64,000 nt of DNA from Nitrospirota bacterium. Its GTDB lineage: Bacteria > Nitrospirota > Thermodesulfovibrionia > Thermodesulfovibrionales > UBA6898. The translations under genes and the position numbers were made by a program. Numbering within the stretch: position 1 is the stretch's first letter; every line of letters begins with the position of its first letter. Below the pieces are notes generated by a model, which was not told the DNA's origin, did not search any database, and saw nothing but the letters and a program-made list of their open reading frames with translations. Shown piece by piece: positions 19,701 to 27,805 of the stretch. The stretch lies in the NCBI GenBank assembly GCA_016217675.1, contig JACRHC010000051.1, positions 19,277 through 83,276 of the forward strand, read 5' to 3'.

Positions 19701-19822
19701 GCAGAAACCTCCTTTGTGCCATCGGTCAGATACATTGCACCTGCACTGCCCGCAACCATCAACGGGATCACCAGTGCAAACAGAGCTGCAATAACCATCA
19801 TTACCTTGTTTGTACTCTTCAT
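16736..19822 (-). CDS. large secreted 7-heme cytochrome with Cys-rich N-terminus, PKD domains and CarboxypepD_reg-like tail
   Basis: 1028 residues from MKSTNKVMMVIAALFALVIP (ribosome binding site GAGGGAG); the signal peptide ends near GSAGA-M. Residues ~45-360 hold about 17 isolated cysteines not in heme motifs (for example CNEG, CTDDTTC, RCARN), suggesting a disulphide-rich surface domain. Seven CXXCH motifs follow from ~374 to ~760 (CTKCH, CNVCH, CFYCH, CTTCH, CHTCH, CEVCH, CGQCH). Then come two PKD-like domains (YDWTWGDGS, MDWGDGTS) and a C-terminal carboxypeptidase-regulatory-like domain (GTVKNRLGTATLSNALVQL, LRPGNYTIEV). PKD and such Ig-like tails are common in exported surface proteins. 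It is the longest protein of the block and likely extracellular. Confidence 0.9.
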   Translation of the reverse strand: MKSTNKVMMVIAALFALVIPLMVAGSAGAMYLTDGTKEVSAGVYENPNDGMCIVGVAANGDMLVDTSITNARDCVAYTTGLTGMTTSAQCTTAGGVGNDGYKHTWATSNTCINAANPSVAISLVDLDRTLAMCISRGGTTLTTTGTCVAYGWQYRNRKADGTVPVVANKPATTKGVVAADALGFCYAPVRMTTAGTFDALTCPSINNLPKYCNEGTKIGEACTDDTTCTGSVTVGRCARNTTDWPDCASNNPTPASASIGCQTPAAYEEGLGWSYASGQCIYAYGVNGFANATITKADGTTYAAAAAVNPGAYTTQGDCLSQGFSWDNWLPIGATSLVSGVSTTLGNTDYRKFDTTTSVALGGGKFHSSTGAVCTKCHSDQSRSYMERNKPAYIHTGHKSAGDDPTKPWTTNFTEANSAWKIKGVQCNVCHGTARPGQADLIQVSTGTTPAPAGTAKYASGHQNLALGSAATQLCFYCHGTPTSPLTNKPAEVIPVAAGEFTKTSKGLAPLSNQFLNSPHAKYTGDSVPLSLTTKTNYGSTFIGFNCRTSANGSSYLTTVYQSGEVGLIHFLDSLTNTDCTNPGDGSATSGAAGVWQREGSNIDSATANRTDQGNCTTCHDVHWSLDSTEQHAEPFRRECHTCHTNPAGTSASGAPQIAISLINHLKTANTPFDTSKYVSPCEVCHMPKLTSAGSRMHLWRINTDEAYSTAGTSTANLAGAANLAYVDLNAACGQCHGGDGPEQPDIPYFTKAQLADVAKGMHASAGVSYPATFTIVPTGLTADVTASVNCNGVCPPLTYDWTWGDGSANGTGASASHTYATAGTKSITLVVSLTSSGGIVGSVTRSVSLTLPPTPLTAAIAGGACTWDAKTWTISCTDASSGGNAPLTIVMDWGDGTSKSVGAAGATFTHTYSRTGAFTPLLRANDRDLRTATVTSNQVSPKYFIIGGTVKNRLGTATLSNALVQLKLDSSIVKTLITSPTGTFTSGKTLRPGNYTIEVTKSSYTFPTTFKTIGPNKTTIVIKASTP

Positions 19823-20335
19823 CGTCTTGACTCCCTCTTTCAGATTAGGATTTTCCTCAGTAGTCATTCAGAAATGATTACCATCTTCCGAATTTACCCT
19901 CTTGCCTGCGAAACTTATTTCGGAATCAAACCCCCTTTTTGTATTAAATATGAGCCAGGTGCATTCCAAGGTCTTCAATTTCATGACATCTTCTATACAA
20001 TAAGTGTGCCAATGCAAGCTTCCAGAAGAGTAAACTCAAACAATAAATAATGTTTTAAAATCAGTTAGTTATGACCTTAATCTTGATTGACCTCTGCCGC
20101 AATGCTGAACGCTGATGAGCCGGATTGGGTTTTGTAGGGAACTTACTGACAGGAATATTCTCAACCCGCTGTGTGTGATAACACACATTCTGCCAATACA
20201 TCATCAGATGAAAACAGTCAGGAGGTCGGGTTGCGGCCAAAGACCCGAACCTGTGTTGGAAATGGAATATGTGCATAGTGGAATTGGGGATGAAGAGTAT
20301 GCTATTTTTAGCAAACATGAAGGAGAACCGTTCAT
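19823..20335. other. 513-base non-coding divergent region upstream of the PKD cytochrome and the TPR lipoprotein genes
   Basis: No gene is supported here. On the minus strand TGGCACACTTATTGTA (19996-20010) resembles a sigma54 element (TGGCAC-N5-TTGCW, one mismatch), ~175 bases before the cytochrome start. A TGTGTG-ATAA-CACACA dyad lies at 20172-20187 and could be an operator. The large size suggests complex control of one or both genes. Confidence 0.35.
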
Positions 20336-20890
20336 ATGATGAGATTATTTCGCAATACAGTCGTTATTATCACCATAGCCGCGCTCATGTCTGCTGCAGT
20401 CCTGTCAGCTGGGTGCAGGAAAAAGGAAGAGCCAAAGGCCGGCCCGACTGAGACAACCGCGCCTGTCGTGCAGCCAGTGCCGCCGGAGGTGACACTTAAC
20501 AGGAAGGGAATTGACCTCATGAAAGCTCATGCCTATGACGAGGCAATCAGGGAATTTACTCTGGCAATCGAAAAATACCCTAAGTTCGAGGTGAGCTATT
20601 CCAACCGGGCAGCGGCATTCCTCGCACAGAAGAAATTTGATAAGGCAGTGGAGGACCTTAATAAGGCGTATTCGATCAATCCAAATCACCCGGTGGTCCA
20701 TTACAACTTCGCTACCCTCTACTCCCTCCAGAACCAGACTTCCCGCTCACTTGCTTCCCTCAACAGGGCGCTTGAACTGGGCTTCGACGATTTCTCGTAT
20801 CTGGAGCAAGACCCTGATTTAGACAATGTCAGAAAAAGCAGAGAGTTTAGAAAATTATTGGAAAAACGCAGAGCAGGCAATACTAAGTAA
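20336..20890 (+). CDS. TPR-repeat lipoprotein
   Basis: 184 residues. Signal peptide with lipobox VLSAGC (Cys27), a charged Pro-rich linker, then three tetratricopeptide repeats over ~55-160 (GIDLMKAHAYDEAIREFTLA, YSNRAAAFLAQKKFDKAVED, HYNFATLYSLQNQTSRSLAS). It is a membrane-anchored protein-interaction module in the periplasm. The start has AAGGAG ten bases upstream; a second ATG follows directly at 20339. It points away from the cytochrome block and precedes a two-component pair, so a link to envelope or cytochrome assembly is possible but unproven. Confidence 0.88.
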   Translation: MMRLFRNTVVIITIAALMSAAVLSAGCRKKEEPKAGPTETTAPVVQPVPPEVTLNRKGIDLMKAHAYDEAIREFTLAIEKYPKFEVSYSNRAAAFLAQKKFDKAVEDLNKAYSINPNHPVVHYNFATLYSLQNQTSRSLASLNRALELGFDDFSYLEQDPDLDNVRKSREFRKLLEKRRAGNTK

Positions 20891-20993
20891 CTCTGCTTTT
20901 GCCATATCTGCGGCCTCCAAAGGGGCTTGGGCTAAATAATGAAAAGCATCTGAAAGGGTCTGAAGGGAAATAATAAATGTACAGTCTTTTGCC

Positions 20994-22637
20994 ATGAGCC
21001 GATCAGGCCCGACTATCAGCCGAATTGACAGCCGTGCGCTGAAGATCTCAATCCCCTTTGTGATCTTTGGCCTCATCTGGGTAGCCGGCACCGATCTGCT
21101 GCTCCATCAGGTTATCAAAGTCCCTGGCAGGCATGGCCTCGTCCCCCTGTTCGTCGGCAGTCTGTTTGTCATGGCTGCTGCCGTGGTTGTTTACAAATAC
21201 AGCAGAAGGTCGTTCTCTGAGCAGGATAGACTTGCCGCTCAGCTTCAGGAGAGTGAGGAGCACTACCGGATGGTCGTTGAACAGCAGACCGAACTGATAT
21301 CACGATACAGACCTGATGGAGCCTATGTATTTGTCAATGAAGTCTTTTGCCGGTTCTTTGGGAAAACCAGGGAGGAGATTCTCGGACAGCCGTGGCAACC
21401 GGATGCTGTTGCCGAAGATCTTCCGATGATAGAGGGGCTGTTACAGACCTTGTCGCCTGCTCATCCGGTCGTAACAATCGAAAATAGGGTATATTCGGCC
21501 AATAGAGAGGTCCGCTGGATGCAGTTCGTCAATCGCGGGTTTTTTGATAAGGACGGACAGCTTTACGAAACCCAGGCAGTCGGCAGGGATATCACGGAGC
21601 GCAAGCGCCTGGAAGAAGACCTCCGCCGCGGTGAGGAGGAGAATCGTGCCATTATAAGCGCTGTGCCTGACCTTCTCTTTCGCATTGACCGAAACGGCAC
21701 AATTATGGACTATCGCGGACAGCCGGCGCCTGATATCTCCGGGGCTCCTAAAGCATTCGTCGGCAGAAAGATGGACAATGTTTTCCCCTCTCCTGCGATG
21801 GACCGGATTGCCGGCGCTGTTGAGCAGGTCTTTGACACCCAGCAGATGGTGACCGTCGAATACCAGATGCAGATGCTTGATCAGCCGGCCTTTTTTGAGG
21901 GCCGTATCGTTGCGCTCTCTGAACAGGAAGTGCTCTGTCTGGTCAGGGATATTACCAATCGAAAACAGGCAGAGGAATCCCTCCGTACATATGCGGTCTG
22001 GCTCATCGAGCTCGAAGAAAGAATGAGAAAGGACCTTGCAACCGAGCTGCACGATCAGCTCGGCAGGGATATCTCTGTACTCGGCCTGCATTTTTCAGCG
22101 TTGATAAACGACCTGTCTTCAGAAGCACGCGGCAAAACCGGAGAAAGACTGGAATACTGCGGGAATCTGATCAGGGATCTGGGCAGTTCAGTCAGGAGCA
22201 TCATGGCTGAGCTGAGACCGCCGATGATTGATGACTATGGTCTTCCTGCAGCGCTGCTCTGGTTTGGAGAACTTCAGGCCAAGCGCAGCGGTTTTCAGTT
22301 TTCCCTGCAGGCTGAAAAGTCTTTCCCCCGCATGGTCAATGAAAAGGAATTGGCCCTGTTCCGCATATTTCAGGAGGCCCTGGTAAACGCAGGGAAATAT
22401 GCTGCTGCAGAGAAGGTGACTGCAACGCTTTCGCATCATGACGGCGTTATCAGACTCTCTATTGCCGACAACGGCAAAGGCTTTGATCCTGCCATGTCTC
22501 TGGAAGATACGGAAACATCCCATTGGGGATTGAAGATCATGCGCGACCGGGCCATGACCGTCGGCGCTGTCTTTGAACTGCATTCAGCTCCCGGGCAGGG
22601 GACGCTCATTGCCGTTGAACTGAAGGAGAAACCCTAA
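20994..22637 (+). CDS. PAS-PAS sensor histidine kinase (NarL-type partner)
   Basis: 547 residues. Two membrane helices (~18-38 and ~49-66) with only a short loop between them, then PAS domain 1 (~85-200, SRYRPDGAYVFVNEVFCRFF), PAS domain 2 (~210-330), a HisKA_3 dimerisation domain with the phospho-acceptor ELHDQLGRD (His353) and a HATPase domain (FQEALVNAGKYAAA, DNGKGFDP). The short periplasmic loop suggests sensing inside the cell or membrane, for example redox or a small ligand in a PAS pocket. It is directly followed by its response regulator with no gap. The ribosome binding site is weak. Confidence 0.93.
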   Translation: MSRSGPTISRIDSRALKISIPFVIFGLIWVAGTDLLLHQVIKVPGRHGLVPLFVGSLFVMAAAVVVYKYSRRSFSEQDRLAAQLQESEEHYRMVVEQQTELISRYRPDGAYVFVNEVFCRFFGKTREEILGQPWQPDAVAEDLPMIEGLLQTLSPAHPVVTIENRVYSANREVRWMQFVNRGFFDKDGQLYETQAVGRDITERKRLEEDLRRGEEENRAIISAVPDLLFRIDRNGTIMDYRGQPAPDISGAPKAFVGRKMDNVFPSPAMDRIAGAVEQVFDTQQMVTVEYQMQMLDQPAFFEGRIVALSEQEVLCLVRDITNRKQAEESLRTYAVWLIELEERMRKDLATELHDQLGRDISVLGLHFSALINDLSSEARGKTGERLEYCGNLIRDLGSSVRSIMAELRPPMIDDYGLPAALLWFGELQAKRSGFQFSLQAEKSFPRMVNEKELALFRIFQEALVNAGKYAAAEKVTATLSHHDGVIRLSIADNGKGFDPAMSLEDTETSHWGLKIMRDRAMTVGAVFELHSAPGQGTLIAVELKEKP

Positions 22638-23285
22638 ATGCCCGTCGGAGTCTTTATTGCCGATGATCACGGCATCATACGCAGCGGCCTGAAGACGCTT
22701 ATAGAGTCGCAGCAGGATATGGTCGTTATCGGCGAAGCGGACAACGGTGTTGATGCCGTTACGCGGGTTATAGAACTCCGGCCGGATGTCGTGATTATGG
22801 ATATCTCGATGCCCAGACTCAACGGCACCGAGGCAACGAAGCAGATCAGCGATGCCTTGCCTGAGATCAAGGTTGTAATCCTTTCGATGCATCACACGGA
22901 CGAACATGTCTTCCGTGCCATGAAGGCCGGTGCACGGGGATATATATTGAAAGAATCGGCAGGTCCCGAGGTTGTTAATGCAGTCCGTGCGGTCATGGCC
23001 GGGGATTATTTCTTCGGCAACGGCGTTCAGGAACCGCCTGCTGACCATCACAGGAGGGGCTGGCAAAGATCGAAAAGTCCGATCGAGAGTCTGAGCAGCA
23101 GAGAGCGTGAGGTCCTTCAACTCGTTGCCGAGGGCAGAACGAGCATCGAGATCGCCAATATGCTATCCATATCGCAGAAAAGCGTCGAAACATACCGCAG
23201 CAGGCTTATGCAGAAACTCGGTATTGAGAATGTCGCAGCACTGGTAAAATTTGCCGTTGCCCATGGGTTAACGCCTTCGAGTTAG
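22638..23285 (+). CDS. NarL/FixJ-family response regulator
   Basis: 215 residues. Receiver domain (~1-120) with acidic pair ADDHG, phospho-acceptor in DVVIMDISMP, and the switch/Lys motif GYILKES. C-terminal LuxR-type helix-turn-helix (~148-210): LSSREREVLQLVAEGRTSIE and KSVETYRSRLMQKLG. Start codon abuts the stop of the kinase gene, so the two are co-translated. The next gene, a 5-heme cytochrome with its own promoter, is a plausible target. DNA site not identified. Confidence 0.93.
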   Translation: MPVGVFIADDHGIIRSGLKTLIESQQDMVVIGEADNGVDAVTRVIELRPDVVIMDISMPRLNGTEATKQISDALPEIKVVILSMHHTDEHVFRAMKAGARGYILKESAGPEVVNAVRAVMAGDYFFGNGVQEPPADHHRRGWQRSKSPIESLSSREREVLQLVAEGRTSIEIANMLSISQKSVETYRSRLMQKLGIENVAALVKFAVAHGLTPSS

Positions 23286-23339
23286 TGTTCTCTTCTTAAA
23301 GACTGGGCAGGCCATCTCGGCGGCACCAAAGCAGTGAAA

Positions 23340-23367
23340 TTGCATTTAAGGGCCATTTTGATACAAT
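23340..23367 (+). promoter_or_regulatory. sigma70-like promoter before the c554-like cytochrome gene
   Basis: TTGCAT (23340-23345), a 16-base spacer and TACAAT (23362-23367), 37 bases upstream of the ATG at 23405. It allows the cytochrome gene to be expressed apart from the two-component genes. Assignment rests on consensus match and position. Confidence 0.45.
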
Positions 23368-23404
23368 GGAGCAAAGAGGGGCAGTTCACGCAAAGGAGAA
23401 GGTC

Positions 23405-24775
23405 ATGAACAGACGGAAGGGTGTTCTACTATATCAGTCGGGCTGCGCCCGCAGGGGTTCAGCCAAGCTGATCAGCTTTTTTCTGAGTATGCTGGCAACC
23501 TTTTTTTTTATCAGTCCCTCTGCTGCTGACAATATTCCTGTAAGCGCTCCGGAGTATCAGGCCTCAGCCACCTGCAGGATATGTCATGAAAAGATTTTCG
23601 GGCAGCATGAAGGGTCTATGCATGCCAGGGCCTTCTCAAACCCCGTGTTCCAGGCCCAGTATTTTCAGGAACTGGTCCCCCTGATACCGGGCAACGAAGC
23701 CCTGGGCAGAGAGGCTGTCAGGTGCATTGCGTGCCATAGCCCCATAACTTCGCTGAAGCACAAGGGGGTTGTTACCACTATCGGGCAGGTGGATCAGAGC
23801 CAGTCTGGTGTGGTCTGCGATTTTTGCCACAGGGTTGTTGCCTTCAGGGGGGAGAGACCGGAAGGAGGCAACTTCATCTCGACTCCGGGAGAAAAGAAAT
23901 TCGGCCCCTTCAGACATGCTTCAGACTGGCATCATGTGTACCACGAACTCCAGACAAAGAGTGAAATCTGCGGGATATGTCATAACGATGTAAATCATAA
24001 CGGCCTGGAGATCAAGTCAACATACAGCGAGTGGAAGGAAAGCTCCTATGCAAAAAAGAAGATAGAATGCCAGGACTGCCACATGAGTCTTGACGGGTTT
24101 CTGACCGACAATAAACCTTCCTATGATTCCGGCGAAGCGGCCAAACGTCCCTTTGGCAAGCCTTACAAGCGCTCAAAGCTCTACACACACCGCTTCCCGG
24201 GTGCTCATTCGCAGACCCAGATTGAAGGGTCCCTGACGCTTACGATCGCCCTGAAGCAGACATCAGCGGTTTCGGGAGAGGAAATCGACTTCTCTGTGGA
24301 GGTATTCAATAAGCTGGCAGGTCATTCCATGCCCTCCGGCAGTTCTGACCTGAGAGTTCTCTGGCTGCAGCTCTATGCCACTGTTGATGGCAGACAGATC
24401 AGCATCCCTGTTGTTTCCGAAGGATCATCCTACGGCATTGCAGGCCGGGGAGGAGTTGCGAAGGATGTGCTGGGCATGGATGTGCCGGAAGGAAGCCGTG
24501 TGTACAGGTCGGTATATCTTGATGCCGACGGAAAACAGACGCTGTCTTCGTACAAGGCAGTGAAGGTAATTTTTGATAACCGCCTCAAGGCCGAAGAGCG
24601 GCGAGGCGAACAGTATCGCTTCAGAGTGCCGAACGATCTGAAGAGTGGCCAGGTAAACCTCACGGCAAAGCTTTTTTATCTCCGCTATCCGTCATCCTTT
24701 GCAGCAGCCCTGAATCTGGAAAAGGCCCGGCAGGTCGAGATGGTAACGACAACGCAGGATTTGGCGATCAGATAG
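23405..24775 (+). CDS. 5-heme c-type cytochrome, cytochrome c554-like
   Basis: 456 residues; ATG 23405 has AAAGGAG upstream. N-terminal signal anchor (LISFFLSMLATFFFISPSAA). Heme motifs CRICH, CIACH, CDFCH, CGICH and CQDCH over ~55-235, with spacing like the cytochrome c554 family (ATCRICHEKIFGQHEGSMHA near the start, ECQDCHMSLDG at the end). The C-terminal ~200 residues form a beta-rich Ig-like domain (LTLTIALKQTSAVSGEEIDF, VEVFNKLAGHSMPSGSSDL). Periplasmic multiheme oxidoreductase or electron carrier; the substrate is not evident. Follows the NarL-type pair. Confidence 0.88.
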   Translation: MNRRKGVLLYQSGCARRGSAKLISFFLSMLATFFFISPSAADNIPVSAPEYQASATCRICHEKIFGQHEGSMHARAFSNPVFQAQYFQELVPLIPGNEALGREAVRCIACHSPITSLKHKGVVTTIGQVDQSQSGVVCDFCHRVVAFRGERPEGGNFISTPGEKKFGPFRHASDWHHVYHELQTKSEICGICHNDVNHNGLEIKSTYSEWKESSYAKKKIECQDCHMSLDGFLTDNKPSYDSGEAAKRPFGKPYKRSKLYTHRFPGAHSQTQIEGSLTLTIALKQTSAVSGEEIDFSVEVFNKLAGHSMPSGSSDLRVLWLQLYATVDGRQISIPVVSEGSSYGIAGRGGVAKDVLGMDVPEGSRVYRSVYLDADGKQTLSSYKAVKVIFDNRLKAEERRGEQYRFRVPNDLKSGQVNLTAKLFYLRYPSSFAAALNLEKARQVEMVTTTQDLAIR

Positions 24776-24938
24776 CCCTGCAGCACGACATCAGGAGCAA
24801 TCGTCTGTCTACAGGCGGCAGGCAATAGGCCGAGTCCTTGACAGCAGCGGCACCGGTCTGATAAAAGAACAGGAGACAATATGGCCCTCAGCAGCGTAAG
24901 AAATAACTCTAAAAATAACGAGGCTGACAGAGTTCCCG

Positions 24939-26009
24939 ATGAATACCCTTGAAGAATACATTCTTGTCGTCGATGACGATGCATCTATACGCGCGTATCT
25001 TTCTGCACTGCTCAAGAAGCATGGACTGCCTGTCATTGCCTGTGAAAGTGCCGAAGAGGCGCTGGCCTGTATACGTGAAGAGCCGATTACCCTCGTACTG
25101 ACCGACATCAAGATGCCCAATATCTCGGGTCTTGAGCTCCTCCAGGAGATCCGCCGGCTGCATGCCGAAATACCGGTGATCCTGATGACCGGAAATACCG
25201 ACATCGAACTTGCCATTGAAGCGGTCAATAAAGGTGCTCTGAGTTTCCTGACCAAGCCCCTCAATCGGGAATACCTGATGACCGCCCTCAACAGAGGCCT
25301 GGAGCGCCGTCGGCTGATCCAGGCCGAGAAGAATTACATGATCAACCTCGAAAATACGGTACTGCGAAAGACACGGGAGCTTGAAGATATCGCCATGATG
25401 GCGACCAAGCTGAGCCTGGAGTTGATACAGCGCCTCTCGGCTGTCGCGGAGTCCAGGGACAGTTATACAGGCGCCCATATTGCAAGGATCGGCAAATACT
25501 CAAGACGCCTTGCCGAGGCCATGCAGATGTACAAGGATTTTGTCGAAACCATTGCGGTTGCAAGTTCCCTGCATGACATAGGGAAGATCGGCATACCGGA
25601 CAAGGTGCTCTTGAAAAAAGATGTACTTACGAAAGAAGAACACGAGATCATGAAAGAACATACGGTCATGGGACATGAGATACTCTCCGGCTCCTCTCAT
25701 CCCACAATCCAGATGGCAGGCTCGATCGCGCTGCATCATCATGAGCAGTGGGACGGCAAGGGCTATCCCAGCGGCCTGAAGGGCAATGATATCCCTATAG
25801 AGGCGAGAATCGTCATGCTTGCCGATCATTACGACGCGCTCAGAAATGTGCGGCCGTATAAGCCGGCATTCAGCCATGAAGAAACATGCCGCATCATCAT
25901 ACAAGGCGACGGCAGGACTGCTCCCGAGCATTTCGATCCTGAAGTGTTAGCTGTATTCGTCGAAATAGCACCGCAGTTTGATGAAATCTTCATCGCCTAT
26001 CAGGATTGA
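24939..26009 (+). CDS. response regulator with HD-GYP c-di-GMP phosphodiesterase domain
   Basis: 356 residues. Receiver domain (~5-122; [20 protein letters not shown]), a linker helix, then an HD-GYP domain (~160-345) with [10 protein letters not shown], the HD pair [38 protein letters not shown] and LADHYDAL. All metal ligands and the GYP loop look intact, so an active hydrolase of c-di-GMP is expected. No cognate kinase is adjacent; the PAS kinases at 20994 or 36815 are possible partners. The ribosome binding site is weak. Confidence 0.93.
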   Translation: MNTLEEYILVVDDDASIRAYLSALLKKHGLPVIACESAEEALACIREEPITLVLTDIKMPNISGLELLQEIRRLHAEIPVILMTGNTDIELAIEAVNKGALSFLTKPLNREYLMTALNRGLERRRLIQAEKNYMINLENTVLRKTRELEDIAMMATKLSLELIQRLSAVAESRDSYTGAHIARIGKYSRRLAEAMQMYKDFVETIAVASSLHDIGKIGIPDKVLLKKDVLTKEEHEIMKEHTVMGHEILSGSSHPTIQMAGSIALHHHEQWDGKGYPSGLKGNDIPIEARIVMLADHYDALRNVRPYKPAFSHEETCRIIIQGDGRTAPEHFDPEVLAVFVEIAPQFDEIFIAYQD

Positions 26010-26060
26010 GCGTTACCCGGGAAACGGTAAAGAAGACGTATTCCCTGAGCTCCGTTCAAC

Positions 26061-27485
26061 CTACCAGTCAAGCAGTCTTTTTTCTCCTGATAATCCCCTG
26101 ATATCCGTAACGTCCTGACTTACTTCAAGGCATCCCCGGTATTTTCCTTCACGGTCGCGCACCGCAAAATACCTGATCAGGATGAACCTTCCCCGCATCT
26201 GTATCCAGAAATCGGCTGTGTCCTTGCTGCCTGTCTTGAACTCATGAAGGATCTTCTCGACAACGTCAACGCTCTTGGGAGGATGACAGTTCTGCACTTT
26301 TCTTCCTATAATGCCGGGGCTCCGGGGGAATATTCTCTCCTCAGTGTTCGAATAATAAAGGACCTCGTCATTTTCACTGACATAGGAGATATCTACCGGC
26401 AGATGGGTCAGAAGCAGGTTCACCTGTTCCTGGGTCAGTTGACCCGTGTCGAGGTTCATACTGCCGATCCTGCCGGCCATCATCTCTGCCTGCGTTGCTG
26501 CGCTGACAGGCTGCCAGCCCTTTTCAGGCTCAACCCAGGAGTACCCTATCTCACCCTCCCCTGCCATAACCTTGAGCCAGTCATCGTCAGTCAGCGTGTC
26601 AAGCGTCATAGGGAACAGGATATGCTCTTCCTTGTAGATCATGTCTCTGAGCATGGTGATGAGGGTCTTAAGCTCAAGAGGTTTGACCGTGTCTGACTTC
26701 GCCTTTTCCCTCACATCCCTGAGCATTGCCCTGATGTCGTCATGGAGCGCCCACATCACCTTTGACGGTCCTGATATGCCTTTTGACTCAAGCACGGGGA
26801 ATAGCTGGTTCTCTTTTCTGAGGAAGTGTTTGTCGATCTCAAAAAGCGTATCCACCAGCTCAGCAAGTCTTTTCCTGTCTGTTCTGAGGTCCTCGATATG
26901 CTCTAACTGAGTAAGGACAACTTCTGCCTGTCTGTTTTCGAGCATGTACGTATGGACCGGATGGCCTGCCGGCATGCCGGGCATCGCCTTCTTGTCAAGC
27001 GCAACCCTGAAGACCTCGACATGCACATCGCAGAGCTTCTTGATCTCCTCCTCTGGCATGCCTTCAGCGATCAGCTGCTGTTCCATCTGCGCGATCTCTG
27101 TAGGTGCAACATCCCTGATCAGTTTCTGAAAACGCTCTGTGAGCGTCTTCCTGTCAGCCCCCTTATGGAGGTCCCTGATGATGCCCTTCAGGATCCCGAT
27201 ACGCTCTTCCGGTGCATAGTTCTCATCTCCGGCTGCATCCTTCCTTATCACGAGGACGTCATTCGTCCGGCTCTTCACTTCCGCTGCAATGGCAGGCATA
27301 AGTTTATCAAGCGATACCCCTGTGACCATGGACACCCTGCCGAGGGTCGCAACGCGGCCCAGGGTTTTCATCATAACAGGGTTATCAAGTGCCTTAAACT
27401 GGGGATCGAGCCTGATCAGAAATTCCCTGAGAAAAGGATATTTCGAAAGCAGTTCTGTTACCTTGGTCTTTGAACTCAGTTCCAT
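26061..27485 (-). CDS. DUF1858-DUF438-hemerythrin-PAS protein
   Basis: 474 residues from MELSSKTKVTELL, with AAAAGGAG upstream. Domains in order: DUF1858/ScdA-like N-terminus (~5-65), DUF438 (~85-165), hemerythrin-like bundle (~175-310) with H-HxxxE/ExH-type ligands (VHVEVFRVAL, EIDKHFLRKENQLFP, ALHDDIRAML, YKEEHILFPM), and a C-terminal PAS domain (~375-470) with VSENDEVLYYS and NCHPPKSVD. Such proteins sense O2 or NO through a diiron site and signal through PAS, or help repair Fe-S damage. Soluble and monocistronic. Divergent from the chemoreceptor gene. Confidence 0.88.
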   Translation of the reverse strand: MELSSKTKVTELLSKYPFLREFLIRLDPQFKALDNPVMMKTLGRVATLGRVSMVTGVSLDKLMPAIAAEVKSRTNDVLVIRKDAAGDENYAPEERIGILKGIIRDLHKGADRKTLTERFQKLIRDVAPTEIAQMEQQLIAEGMPEEEIKKLCDVHVEVFRVALDKKAMPGMPAGHPVHTYMLENRQAEVVLTQLEHIEDLRTDRKRLAELVDTLFEIDKHFLRKENQLFPVLESKGISGPSKVMWALHDDIRAMLRDVREKAKSDTVKPLELKTLITMLRDMIYKEEHILFPMTLDTLTDDDWLKVMAGEGEIGYSWVEPEKGWQPVSAATQAEMMAGRIGSMNLDTGQLTQEQVNLLLTHLPVDISYVSENDEVLYYSNTEERIFPRSPGIIGRKVQNCHPPKSVDVVEKILHEFKTGSKDTADFWIQMRGRFILIRYFAVRDREGKYRGCLEVSQDVTDIRGLSGEKRLLDW

Positions 27486-27805
27486 GGACAACTCCTTTTT
27501 TAAAAATATGATAACGGGCAAAAGAAGACCGGCAAGCCTGACGGCATCGTTGACACGAGATAAAAAAATAGGGGAGGAACAGGTGGCTGTCAGCACTCCC
27601 TGTAATGTGAGGTCCACAGACCTCTCTCCTCCCTCTGATTATCTTTTATCAGATGTTTGAGAGTCTGTCAACGAATAAAATATGCTCATACCCGTCCCTC
27701 TGTTTCATGGAAGCAGGGCTCAATGAACATGTCAAGGACCTGGCACAGGGGTAATTGCCAAAGGCAGGGACATGCGGTAGAATCGTAAATAGTCAGGAGG
27801 TCACT

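Noticed and set aside
20976..20996. ATG 20976 as an upstream start of the PAS kinase
   Set aside because: That frame reaches a TGA after six codons; ATG 20994 is the first in-frame start.
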